Of a stretch of DNA of 64,000 nt, positions 1-7,886 are shown piece by piece; within the stretch, counting starts at the first letter, position 1, and each line of letters starts with the position of its first letter. Made by a program: the position numbers and the translations under genes. The stretch spans positions 4,817,484 through 4,881,483 of the forward strand of contig NZ_CP151099.1 of assembly GCF_038096175.1 (NCBI RefSeq). The letters run 5' to 3'. The DNA is from Nostoc sp. UHCC 0302. GTDB taxonomy: Bacteria; Cyanobacteriota; Cyanobacteriia; Cyanobacteriales; Nostocaceae. The notes beneath the pieces were generated by a model that saw only the letters and a list, made by a program, of their open reading frames with translations, did no database searches and had not been told where the DNA came from.

Positions 1-548
1 TTAAACCTCAAAAACACCTTTGTTGCAACTAATAAAAATCCCTATCAGGGATTGAAACCGGCAATCCATCGCTTGCACCGCTCCACATTCTCAGGGTTGC
101 AACTAATAAAAATCCCTATCAGGGATTGAAACATAGATAGCTATATTTATATATAAAAACAGGGGTATGTTGCAACTAATAAAAATCCCTATCAGGGATT
201 GAAACTTTAAATGTGCAAACTCAGATTGCACATTTAGACGTTGCAACTAATAAAAATCCCTATCAGGGATTGAAACTCACTCTCACGACAAAGCCGAACA
301 CGACATTAAGGTTGCAACTAATAAAAATCCCTATCAGGGATTGAAACAGCGATATTTGCCAGGGTAGGTAAAAGCAAAAGTGCGTTGCAACTAATAAAAA
401 TCCCTATCAGGGATTGAAACTCTCAAAGACACCCCCTACTGAAAGTGCATTACAGCGTTGCAACTAATAAAAATCCCTATTAAAGATTGAAACAAAGTTT
501 ATGAGCGTGAGAGTATGCTTGAAAATTGGGTTGCAACTAATAAAAGTC
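1..548 (+). CRISPR. CRISPR array, distal (trailer) end
   Basis: The repeat is 37 nt, beginning GTTGCAACTAATAAAAATCC and ending AGGGATTGAAAC. Copies start at 22, 96, 169, 240, 311, 384 and 457, and a broken copy starts at 530. Spacers are 34-37 nt; the first (1-21) is cut by the window edge. The repeat holds a perfect 7-bp stem (AATCCCT/AGGGATT, loop ATC), and ends in ATTGAAAC, the usual 8-nt crRNA 5' handle, so transcription is probably rightward with the leader left of the window. The copy at 457 has lost the stem (TATTAAAGATT), and the copy at 530 decays after about 15 nt. Such decay is typical of the leader-distal end. No cas gene is present, so the type cannot be set. Confidence 0.98.
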
Positions 549-555
549 TATATTA

Positions 556-700
556 ACGTGAGTTCGATGAACCTCTCCCTCCCAACCTCCCTCTCCGAAG
601 CGGAAAGGGAGGAGCAACGAAAAAATCATCGTTTTACTCCCCTCTCCTCGTAGGAGAGGGGCTGGGGGAGAGGTCAACATAGCACTCGTCGAACTCACGT
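556..700. repeat. MITE-like element, family A, copy 1
   Basis: A 145-bp element with terminal inverted repeats ACGTGAGTTCGA / TCGAACTCACGT. It is flanked by a perfect 7-bp direct repeat TATATTA (549-555 and 701-707), read as a target-site duplication. The interior has C/T-rich and G/A-rich arms that can fold back on each other (CCTCTCC... / ...GGAGAGG). It has no coding capacity. A second copy lies at 22252-22397 with its own different 7-bp duplication. This copy sits just inside the last broken CRISPR repeat, so it may have helped end the array. Confidence 0.9.
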
Positions 701-825
701 TATATTAATCATTATTTAGCGCATTACCTATAGCAACCTAAATCATTTATGAAAATATCTCTTTAATATTTCTCTGTGCCTCTGCGGTTTGATTAAAAAA
801 ACTAATTTTCACAATTTAGATAAGT

Positions 826-976
826 ATGAAGCTACGCCGACATCATAACAACAAAGGTTTGCGTCAAATTAAAAAAGATATTACTGTAGCTTAAGTAAGA
901 GCGATCGCTCGTCGTTTAAATATCAAGTATGCTAGTTCTCAGTTTTCTGTACCAGAATTAGGGTTACTCTTGAGCA
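826..976 (+). pseudogene. Possible decayed small ORF (about 45-50 aa)
   Basis: An ATG at 826 opens a basic peptide (MKLRRHHNNKGLRQIKKD...) of 22 codons that stops at TAA 892-894. The same frame then continues openly (VRAIARRLNIKYAS...) into the start of the next gene. The basic helix-like sequence on both sides of the stop suggests one small gene broken by a single nonsense change. I cannot name the family. It could also be chance, because the frame is short. Confidence 0.3.
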
Positions 977-1345
977 ATGAACTACGAAACAGCTCGCAAA
1001 CTTCTCATAGACCAGACACTCACAAAAGAGGAAAACCCAGATGCCCTGTTAAAACGTCTCAAACAGGGTAAACCGCCAGTACCGGGTCAAATAACCTCGA
1101 TTTTACTGGCATTGAAAGTAGTTTATGAAGCGCTAAAAGATGCCCCAAGCCTTGACAGAGAACTGGCTTTAGCCCTTTATCAGTTAGGCATCAAGGCACA
1201 ACAGTTATTTGCCGCAGGACGCAAAGCTGGGGTTGATTGGCCACCACTGCTAAAGGAAGATTTGTTACGAATTTCCCTAGCATCTGAAAGTATCTTTTCT
1301 GGTACATGGCAAACCCTAGCTCCTGCGGGGTTGGGGAATCTCTAG
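977..1345 (+). CDS. Conserved cyanobacterial hypothetical protein, 122 aa
   Basis: A compact, soluble, mostly helical protein with no signal peptide or membrane segment. The central part (residues about 33-95) is rich in Leu and Ala, with a PPVPGQITSILLALKVVYEAL stretch followed by ALALYQLGIKAQQLFAAGRKAGVDWPPLL; this looks conserved, but I recognise no catalytic motif. The start codon lies 82 bases after the stop of the decayed small ORF. It converges with the secreted protein gene at 1358-1969, leaving only 12 bases between stops. Similar small proteins in cyanobacteria have sometimes been labelled as biotin-related enzymes, but nothing seen here supports that. Confidence 0.75.
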   Translation: MNYETARKLLIDQTLTKEENPDALLKRLKQGKPPVPGQITSILLALKVVYEALKDAPSLDRELALALYQLGIKAQQLFAAGRKAGVDWPPLLKEDLLRISLASESIFSGTWQTLAPAGLGNL

Positions 1346-1357
1346 GAAATGGAATTA

Positions 1358-1969
1358 TTAACGAGTTTGCAGTTCAGTTTCCAACTTGTCTAAGTCAGTC
1401 TTAAGGAAAATCGTCAATTGACCAGTGAAAGCTTTTCCTTCCTTGGGTTGGGCAATTTCCACCCAGTAGGCGTAGCGATCGCCTACACGCAATTCTCCCT
1501 TTAACGCTTCTCTAATAGGACTTTTCGCCAAACGTGCTGAGTTAACTGTACTTTGGTTGGGATATTGGTAAACTACCTGAGCGCGATCGTAGTCTTGATA
1601 AATATCCAAGTTATAAATCACCCGTAACGTTTCTTGAAGACGGGCAAATGACATTCCGTTAATCGCATCATACATAGTAATCCGCTCAGTGCGAATTGTC
1701 CCCCGGTCTTTGCTAAAAGCTACTTTCCCAGGAGGCAATACCGATGCTAAAAACGTGAATCGCTGAGCTGCTGTATCAGTTTTTTGAACGAATAATTGCT
1801 CACCAACTCTAGGGCGAAGCGTGGGATGTGCTTTAATCCAGGTACTAACTTCCTCAGTACCTTGTCCTGGTAAAGCATTAGCTCTAGAATCAAAAACCGT
1901 TTCTACACATAACCAAGGCGCTAGAGATAAAGGCAAAATCAAACACTGAAGCAGAGATTTCTTGAGCAT
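1358..1969 (-). CDS. Putative secreted hypothetical protein, 203 aa
   Basis: The N-terminus carries a hydrophobic segment (LLQCLILPLSLAPWLCVETVF, about residues 6-26) after two lysines, so export or membrane anchoring is likely; a cysteine at about 21 could be a weak lipobox-like site, but the context is not canonical. The rest is a soluble beta-rich domain with many charged residues, ending in TDLDKLETELQTR. No enzyme motif is recognised. Codon use and HIP1 sites match the neighbours. The gene is convergent with 977-1345 and stands alone on its strand. The function is unknown. Confidence 0.75.
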   Translation of the reverse strand: MLKKSLLQCLILPLSLAPWLCVETVFDSRANALPGQGTEEVSTWIKAHPTLRPRVGEQLFVQKTDTAAQRFTFLASVLPPGKVAFSKDRGTIRTERITMYDAINGMSFARLQETLRVIYNLDIYQDYDRAQVVYQYPNQSTVNSARLAKSPIREALKGELRVGDRYAYWVEIAQPKEGKAFTGQLTIFLKTDLDKLETELQTR

Positions 1970-2328
1970 CTTCCTATTCCGGACTTATATGGAAATTTCC
2001 CCATTAGGGAATAACCATAGTCTTCCCGTTTTTCAGCAAGATCATTTCAAGCGTCAACCCAACCTAACAAATTAAGGATCTGACTCATTAACATAGAAAA
2101 GTAGAGAGTATCTACCTTGTTTTTTACATCAAGTACTATATAGATAGATATCTGAGAGATTACAAGCATGACTTCGGTTTCAAATCAGCAAGCCGCTACT
2201 ACTCGTACAGAACTATAGACTGGCGATCGCAGGCATCTGTACCACAACTATGTCATGGCTCATCTTGTTGCAAGAATTAATAATGCATAAGGAAAGTATC
2301 TCTACATTACTTTTAAAAGAGGTTATTA
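1970..2328. other. Intergenic region with a possible broken mini-ORF
   Basis: This 359-bp AT-rich stretch separates two genes. An ATG at 2168 gives MTSVSNQQAATTRTEL and stops at TAG. The same frame then continues (TGDRRHLYHNYVMAHLVARINNA) to TAA at about 2288-2290, which could be another small gene broken by one nonsense codon. The signal is too short to call. No RNA gene or clear terminator is seen. Confidence 0.3.
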
Positions 2329-2775
2329 ATGAAAGTAACTACTGATTTGAAAAAACTTTATGATACTAATTACATAGAATGGCTAGAGCAAACTATTGAA
2401 CTTTTGAAAAACCGTCAAATGGAGCAGATTGATTATGAAAACTTAATTGAGGAAATAGAAGATTTGGTTAAAAGATAAAAAAGAAGATTAAGAAGTTTAC
2501 TAGAGCAGATTATTAGACATTTACTTCTCTACCAATACTGGGAATTGTAACGCCAACAAAATTCTAGCCACTGGAAAGCAGAAATTATTAGCTTTCTTAA
2601 TCAACTTAATGAGGACTTAACAACCAATTTACGCCAATATCTAGAAGAAAATTTAACTTTAATTTATAGCAATGCTCTGGATTATATTAAAACTAAAACA
2701 AAGCTGAACACTTTGCCTGATATTTTTCCTTATAGTTTAGACCAGCTAATAGATAAAAATTGGTTACCATCATGA
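2329..2775 (+). pseudogene. DUF29 family protein, pseudogene with two nonsense codons
   Basis: A single frame of 149 codons gives a full-length DUF29-like protein: LYDTNYIEWLEQTIELLKN, then LIEEIEDL, KRRLRSLLEQIIRHLLLYQYW, HWKAEIISFLNQL, and a C-terminal DIFPYSLDQLIDKNWLPS. DUF29 proteins are about 140-150 aa and abundant in cyanobacteria. The frame is broken by TAA at codon 50 (2476-2478) and TAA at codon 74 (2548-2550). Both sit where the family usually has a glutamate, so each fits one GAA-to-TAA change. No frameshift or deletion is visible, so inactivation is recent. DUF29 function is unknown. Confidence 0.85.
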
Positions 2776-2825
2776 AAGAGTAACTAACTTGAAAACTCAT
2801 ATTTGAAGATGAAAAATTTATTATT

Positions 2826-3875
2826 TTATGGCAGCATCGCCACCTTAATCACTTTACGCGCCTTCATGTCAGAAAACACCTGTTCTAAATCCTTCAATGG
2901 GCGCTGTTCGCTAATAAGCAATTCAAAGGGAATTTGACGACTAGCTATCAGTGATAGTGCCGCCCTTACATACTCTGGTGTATTGTGAAACACGCCTTTA
3001 AGGGTTAATTCGCTATAGTGTAGCTGTTCTGTATTAACAGTAATGCTCGTATCCCGTGGACAACCGCCGAATAAATTGACAGTTGCACCAGGACGGGCGC
3101 AAGCGATCGCAGTTTCCCAAACACTTGGCACACCAGTAGCTTCAATCACCACATCTGCACCCCATCCTTGTGTAAATTCTTTCACTACACCAGAAATATT
3201 CGGGATTTGGTGATAATTAAAAGTCTTGCTTGCACCCAATTTTTTACCAATTTCTAGCCTGTGGTTATTACCTCCCCACAACAACACTTCAGCTTTTACA
3301 CTCAACGCCGCTACAAACATCAAACCAATCGCCCCATCTCCCAAGACGACTACTTGATCTTTGGCTTTAATATTTGAACGCGCTACACCGTGTAACACAC
3401 AAGCTAAAGGTTCCGTCATCGCTGCCAATTCAAACGGCAACTCATCGGGAATTCTCAATAAATTATGCTCTACTATAGCCGCCGGAATTTTTAGGTATTC
3501 AGCAAAAGTCCCATTATTCCATGTCAAATTTGGACACAAAGAATACTCTTGCCGTTGACAAAAAAAGCAATTCATGCATGGGGCGGAATTATTAGCGACA
3601 ACGCGATCGCCTACTTGCCAACCGGTAACGCCTGCACCCAAAGTAACAATTTGCCCAGCAGCTTCATGACCAAAAAGTGTTGGCGGTTTGAGCATTTTGG
3701 CATGACCACCACGTCGCCAGACTTTCAAATCTGTGCCGCAAGTTGTGGCTACCCCCACTTGAATCACCACTTCACCCGTTGCTGGAGTGGGGTCAGCTAC
3801 TTCTTCTAAGCGTAAATCTTCTTGCCCATAAAGCAACGCTGCTAACAAAATTTTTAACCTATCAATTTGCTCCAC
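2826..3875 (-). CDS. Zinc-dependent alcohol dehydrogenase (MDR family)
   Basis: Medium-chain dehydrogenase/reductase of 349 aa. The catalytic zinc region is visible as TTCGTDLKVW (catalytic Cys about residue 46) and LFGHEAAG (His-Glu about 69-70). The structural zinc lobe has cysteines in CMNCFFCQRQEYSLC. The Rossmann fold has VVLGDGAIGLMFV near residue 175. The overall pattern resembles threonine/polyol dehydrogenases, but the substrate cannot be told. The open frame begins with a GTG codon; homologs usually begin nearer ALLYGQEDLRLEEV, so the true start may be 10-15 codons downstream. It is a single gene with no operon partner. Confidence 0.9.
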   Translation of the reverse strand: MEQIDRLKILLAALLYGQEDLRLEEVADPTPATGEVVIQVGVATTCGTDLKVWRRGGHAKMLKPPTLFGHEAAGQIVTLGAGVTGWQVGDRVVANNSAPCMNCFFCQRQEYSLCPNLTWNNGTFAEYLKIPAAIVEHNLLRIPDELPFELAAMTEPLACVLHGVARSNIKAKDQVVVLGDGAIGLMFVAALSVKAEVLLWGGNNHRLEIGKKLGASKTFNYHQIPNISGVVKEFTQGWGADVVIEATGVPSVWETAIACARPGATVNLFGGCPRDTSITVNTEQLHYSELTLKGVFHNTPEYVRAALSLIASRQIPFELLISEQRPLKDLEQVFSDMKARKVIKVAMLP

Positions 3876-4051
3876 CTGATTTTACCAAGTGGAGCAATAC
3901 TTTTATTAAAACTAAATTACTAAAGCACTGACTCTTTAATATCGGGAAGCGTTGTTTATAACAGTGAAAGTGCTGAGTCAAGAGCTAAAAGTCAAAGGTT
4001 AATAGTTATTATTTTCCCTTGTCCTCTGCTCCTTCATCTCCCCCTCAATCC

Positions 4052-4237
4052 TCAAGGGTTCACTACTGGTTGGGGAACTACTCCCGTATTCCGGGTTTCT
4101 ACATTAGGCAGGCGAGTTACAGTCAACAGCGGTACTTCTTGTCGACACGACTGGCAAAACCAATATAGCTCTCCATGACGGGCATGACGCAGGAGGGAAC
4201 CACCACAACATGGGCAAGTGTTCGCTCTCATACTCAT
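4052..4237 (-). CDS. Small zinc-ribbon protein, 61 aa
   Basis: Two CxxC knuckles, CPCC at residues 8-11 and CQSC at about 28-31, frame an HARHGELYWF core, giving a one-domain zinc ribbon with a short flexible tail (TRLPNVETRNTGVVPQPVVNP). The small size, intact knuckles and ordinary codon use support a real gene. It lies 55 bases downstream of the glycosyltransferase on the same strand, so the two may be cotranscribed. Its function is unknown; such ribbons often bind nucleic acid or protein partners. Confidence 0.7.
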   Translation of the reverse strand: MSMRANTCPCCGGSLLRHARHGELYWFCQSCRQEVPLLTVTRLPNVETRNTGVVPQPVVNP

Positions 4238-4292
4238 ACCAATGTCCTCCTTAAAAAAAGTTGTTGTTTAAAATGGTCAAAAAAGCTGTTGA

Positions 4293-5363
4293 TTAAAACT
4301 GGATTTTGGCGGCATAAATGCGGCCATTCGATTCTATGCGGTCTTTGATAATTTGTCTGTAAACAGATTCATATCCGTCAACCATTTGGCTAACACTAAA
4401 CTTGTTTTCCACATATTTTCGACAGGTTTGACGATTGAGTGACAAAGCTAATGGAATCATTGCCGCCATTTCTTCATAGCTTTGGCAGACAAAACCTGAT
4501 ATGCCGTGAGCAATTACCTCTGGTACAGAACCTTGATTCATTGCAATCACTGGTGTACCAGTTGCCATTGATTCAATCATTACCAAGCCAAAAGGTTCTT
4601 GCCAGCTAATGGGAAAGAGAGTTATAGCAGCATTGCCCAGAAGTTCAGTTTTTTCGGCGTGGGTAATTTCGCCTAGATATTCAATTTGCTGACCATCAAT
4701 ATGGGGGGCAATCTCTTGTTCAAAAAACTTAGAGTCTACTAAATCAACTTTTCCTGCCATCTTCAAGCGCCAACCACTCTGCTTAGCAATAGCGATCGCA
4801 CGTAATGGGCCCTTTTCTGGTGAAAAGCGTCCTAAAAATGCCAAATATGGAGGTGATTGCGGCTGGATTACAAATGGGTAATCTTTGGTTTCAATGCCGT
4901 TATAAACAGTGGCAACATAGTTGAGATTAAGTTCACGTTGCGCGTTACTAATGCTGACGTATGATTGTTTCTGATGGTAGCTAAATACGTTACGGTTATC
5001 CTTTGTAAAATTGCCGTGCAAGGTATGCACAGTCGCAGTTTTTGTTGTCAAACTCGCCAAAGGTAATGCCGAAATTCCTATATGGGAATGGATAATATCG
5101 AATTGGTCTGCACGTTCGTAAACTTGGCTCAGTTCTAACATTTCATACGCTGCATACTCTTGAACATTTTGATCTAAGCGCAATGCACGTGGATAAACTG
5201 CTTCTAAACGAGCCAGTGTTTGAGAATCACCAGAGGCAAACAAAGTTACCTTATGACCACGACGAACTAATTCATCAGTCAAGCGACTCGCTACCAATTC
5301 AATTCCTCCGTAACTAGGAGGCGGAACCCTTTCCCATAAAGGGGCAACTTGAGCTATTTTCAT
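4293..5363 (-). CDS. GT4-family glycosyltransferase
   Basis: GT-B fold glycosyltransferase of 356 aa. The N-terminal acceptor domain begins MKIAQVAPLWERVPPPSYGG with the glycine-rich loop GGIELVASRLTDELVRRGHKVTLFASG. The C-terminal domain has the nucleotide-sugar binding run YLAFLGRFSPEKG (about residue 180) and the family signature PISWQEPFGLVMIESMATGTPVIA with the E-x7-E pair (about 256-264). This group often uses UDP- or GDP-sugars for glycolipid or polysaccharide synthesis; donor and acceptor are not shown. It is monocistronic or leads the zinc ribbon gene. Confidence 0.92.
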   Translation of the reverse strand: MKIAQVAPLWERVPPPSYGGIELVASRLTDELVRRGHKVTLFASGDSQTLARLEAVYPRALRLDQNVQEYAAYEMLELSQVYERADQFDIIHSHIGISALPLASLTTKTATVHTLHGNFTKDNRNVFSYHQKQSYVSISNAQRELNLNYVATVYNGIETKDYPFVIQPQSPPYLAFLGRFSPEKGPLRAIAIAKQSGWRLKMAGKVDLVDSKFFEQEIAPHIDGQQIEYLGEITHAEKTELLGNAAITLFPISWQEPFGLVMIESMATGTPVIAMNQGSVPEVIAHGISGFVCQSYEEMAAMIPLALSLNRQTCRKYVENKFSVSQMVDGYESVYRQIIKDRIESNGRIYAAKIQF

Positions 5364-5827
5364 AACTTATTTTGGCTCAGTCGGTGAAATCATCCTCAAC
5401 ATAATGAGTTACGTCATTTTTATTTTATGAGGAAGGAGCATTTGTACTCACTATTCTGAAATTTAAATTAACCTAACTGACTACCAAAATTGCAGTTTTG
5501 GTTAACCGTATCGCAAAAACATTACCAATTATTACCAATTAAGACTATCGGCAATAGTGTACTGACAAGTGTTCTCTTAAATTACAACTTATGAGTTAAT
5601 CCCTTCATCTATCTTGAGGATCATAACCAAGTAGAATATTTTGTAGCAGAACTTACAAAATTGCATATTTTGTAGCTGAAAATACTAAATTATGACTTGG
5701 GATCAATTTAACAAAGCCTTGTTTAGTCAAAATGGCAAAGTCAGAAGAGAAGTTATAAATATTAAAAAATGTGAAATATTTATATAATTCGTAATTTATT
5801 GTTTATTGAAATACAAATAACTAACTA
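5364..5827. other. Divergent intergenic region, AT-rich
   Basis: This 464-bp spacer lies between divergently transcribed genes (glycosyltransferase leftward, exonuclease III rightward), so it must hold both promoters. Direct repeats are seen: ATTACCAATT twice near 5520-5540, and ATATTTTGTAGC-like units near 5635 and 5665. No ORF, hairpin terminator or RNA gene is supported. Confidence 0.5.
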
Positions 5828-6610
5828 ATGAAAATTGCTACTTGGAACGTCAACTCAATTCGTATTCGCTTAGAACAGGTTATTGATTGGCTCAGTAAAA
5901 ATCCGGTTGATGTTCTCTGCCTGCAAGAAACTAAAGTTATAGACGCTGAGTTTCCGCGATCACCTTTAGAAGAATTAGGCTATCACCTTTATTTATCAGG
6001 ACAAAAAACATATAACGGTGTAGCCCTAATCAGCCGCCAACCACTCCAAGATGTGAGCCGTGGTTTCACAGGAATTTTGACAGATATACAGCCCGAATGG
6101 GACGAACAAAAGCGAGTGATTACAGGTGTAATTGATGGCGCTCGAATTGTGAATTTATATGTTCCCAACGGCGCAGCAGTCGGAACAGAAAAATACGAAT
6201 ACAAACTACGCTGGTTGAAAGTATTGCGGGAATATTTGCAATTATTATTGCTATCACAACCTGCCATTTGTGTGTGCGGCGACTTCAACATTGCCTTAGA
6301 AGCCAAAGATATTCACGATAAAGTCAATCAAGAAAATCACATCATGGCATCTGAACCAGAGCGACAAGCTTTACGAGATATTTTAGAACTGGGATTTGCC
6401 GATGCCTTTCGCAAATTCACTACAGAAGGTGGACACTACAGTTGGTGGGACTATCGCGCCGCCGCCTTCCGCCGTAACTTAGGCTGGCGGATAGACCATC
6501 ACTATCTTACACCTGTCCTTTTCGAGCGGGCTAAAAGTTGCATGATTGATGTAGAACCTAGAAAACTAACCCAGCCCAGCGACCATACACCAGTAATAGT
6601 GGAATTTTAG
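5828..6610 (+). CDS. xth: Exodeoxyribonuclease III
   Basis: Exonuclease III / AP endonuclease of 260 aa, the usual length. It removes nucleotides from 3' ends and cuts at abasic sites in base excision repair. Family motifs are in order: MKIATWNVNSIRIR (Asn7), CLQETK (metal-binding Glu about 34), NLYVPNG, VCGDFNIA (Asp-Asn), WWDYR, WRIDHHY and the catalytic SDHTPV near the C-terminus. The ATG start gives the canonical N-terminus. It is followed by a repeat-rich spacer, then the atypical SDR gene on the same strand. Confidence 0.96.
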   Translation: MKIATWNVNSIRIRLEQVIDWLSKNPVDVLCLQETKVIDAEFPRSPLEELGYHLYLSGQKTYNGVALISRQPLQDVSRGFTGILTDIQPEWDEQKRVITGVIDGARIVNLYVPNGAAVGTEKYEYKLRWLKVLREYLQLLLLSQPAICVCGDFNIALEAKDIHDKVNQENHIMASEPERQALRDILELGFADAFRKFTTEGGHYSWWDYRAAAFRRNLGWRIDHHYLTPVLFERAKSCMIDVEPRKLTQPSDHTPVIVEF

Positions 6611-6804
6611 ATTTTAGACTAGGGAATGGGGGCTGGGGACTAGGGACTGGGAGGTGAGGAGGACAAAGAGAAAAAATATTACTATTGACTGTTGACTTCT
6701 GCTTCCTTGCCCAATCCCAATACCCAATCCCCATTACCCCTTATCCCCAGAGGGGGCCCCACCTTCCCCAATACCCAATATCCAATCCCCAATCCTTAAT
6801 CATT
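6611..6804. repeat. G-rich/C-rich spacer with a 48-bp duplicated block
   Basis: The spacer starts with G-rich heptamers (GGGGACT-like) and ends with C-rich counterparts (CCCAATCCCC), so it can form a long imperfect hairpin. Bases 6723-6770 are identical, 48 of 48, to 7761-7808 in the leader of the HlyD gene. The block contains the palindrome GGGGCCCC. An open reading frame starting at 6685 runs through it but is only read-through of repeat DNA. Confidence 0.85.
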
Positions 6805-7680
6805 ATGTTTCTGGTAACTGGAGCAACAGGAGGAATTGGTCGCAGAGTTGTGCGACTCCTACGCCAACGGGAGCAGTATGTGCGGGCATTTGTCCGCCTT
6901 ACCTCACGCTACAGCGAGTTAGAATACCGGGGTGCAGAAATCTTCATTGGTGATTTGCAGCTGGAAAAAGATATCCAAAAAGCTACTCGTGGTGCAAAAT
7001 ATGTTATCAGCGCCCACGGTTCTGATGGCGATGCTTTATCCCTAGATTATCGCGCCAATATTGAACTGATTGACCAAGCAAAAGTTAATGGCGTACAGCA
7101 CTTTGTCTTTATTTCTGTACTAGGAGCCGATCGCGGCTATGAAGATGCTCCCACATTTAAAGCCAAACGAGCTGTAGAGCAATACTTGGAAGCTAGTGGC
7201 GTAAATTACACTATTTTACGTCCATCTGGATTAGCATCAAATTTGCTACCCCTGGCAGAACAATTTCGCGAAACTGAATTGTATTTGCTCATTGGCGATC
7301 GCAAAAACCGTACCTCAATTGTCAGTACCGATGATTTAGCCAAGATAGTGGTAGATTCTGTGACAGTTGAAGGCGCTCGTAACCAAACTTTAGCAGTCGG
7401 AGGCCCAGAGATTTTATTGCGAGAAGACATTCCTCGAATTTTCGGTCGGATCTTCAACAAAGAACCAGTAGTAATTAACTCGCCTCTATTTGTCATTGAT
7501 GGTTTACGGAGTGGATTGGGTTTATTTAATCCCCAAGCCCAAACAGCTTTAGGAACCTATCGTACGTTGCTAGCAAATGAATTTTTCTGTACAAAAGATG
7601 AAATTGCCAAATTAGAAGCAATTTTCAACTTCCAATTAGAAACATTAGAAAATTTTTTGCGACGCTATTTAGCAGTGTAA
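6805..7680 (+). CDS. NAD(P)-binding atypical SDR (NmrA-like)
   Basis: A Rossmann-fold protein of 291 aa. The start at 6805 is chosen because MFLVTGATGGIGRRVVRLL places the glycine-rich GATGGIG dinucleotide-binding motif at the N-terminus; the upstream 40 codons are repeat DNA. It contains FVRLTSRYSEL, VISAHGSDGD, FVFISVLGADRGYEDAPTFKAKRAVEQYL and YTILRPSGLASNLLPLAEQF, the usual order of atypical extended SDRs of the NmrA/Ycf39 type, which lack a strong YxxxK. Such proteins act as reductases, chaperones or redox sensors; the substrate is unknown. Confidence 0.88.
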   Translation: MFLVTGATGGIGRRVVRLLRQREQYVRAFVRLTSRYSELEYRGAEIFIGDLQLEKDIQKATRGAKYVISAHGSDGDALSLDYRANIELIDQAKVNGVQHFVFISVLGADRGYEDAPTFKAKRAVEQYLEASGVNYTILRPSGLASNLLPLAEQFRETELYLLIGDRKNRTSIVSTDDLAKIVVDSVTVEGARNQTLAVGGPEILLREDIPRIFGRIFNKEPVVINSPLFVIDGLRSGLGLFNPQAQTALGTYRTLLANEFFCTKDEIAKLEAIFNFQLETLENFLRRYLAV

Positions 7681-7886
7681 TTGGGGGCTGGGGACTAGGG
7701 GCTGGGGACTAGGGACTAGGAACTAGGAACTAGGGACTAGGAGGACAAGAGAAGAGCTTTCCCAATCCCCATTACCCCTTATCCCCAGAGGGGGCCCCAC
7801 CTTCCCCAGTCCCCAATCCTCAGTCCCCAATCCCCAATCCCCAGTCCCCAATCCTCAGTCCCCAATCCCCAATAATCAAAAATTCT
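7681..7886. repeat. Short-repeat spacer, second copy of the 48-bp block
   Basis: Tandem GGGGACTAGGG-type units are followed by CCCCAATCCCCAGT-type units, again able to fold back. Bases 7761-7808 are identical to 6723-6770. The spacer forms the leader of the HlyD-like gene. Whether it ends transcription of the SDR gene or is neutral repeat DNA cannot be told. Confidence 0.8.

Noticed and set aside
2329-2775. Reassignment of TAA to glutamate
   Set aside because: Neighbouring genes use TAA as a normal stop, so two nonsense mutations are the simpler reading.
6685-6804. N-terminal extension of the atypical SDR
   Set aside because: It is translated C-rich repeat DNA; the Rossmann motif begins right after the ATG at 6805.
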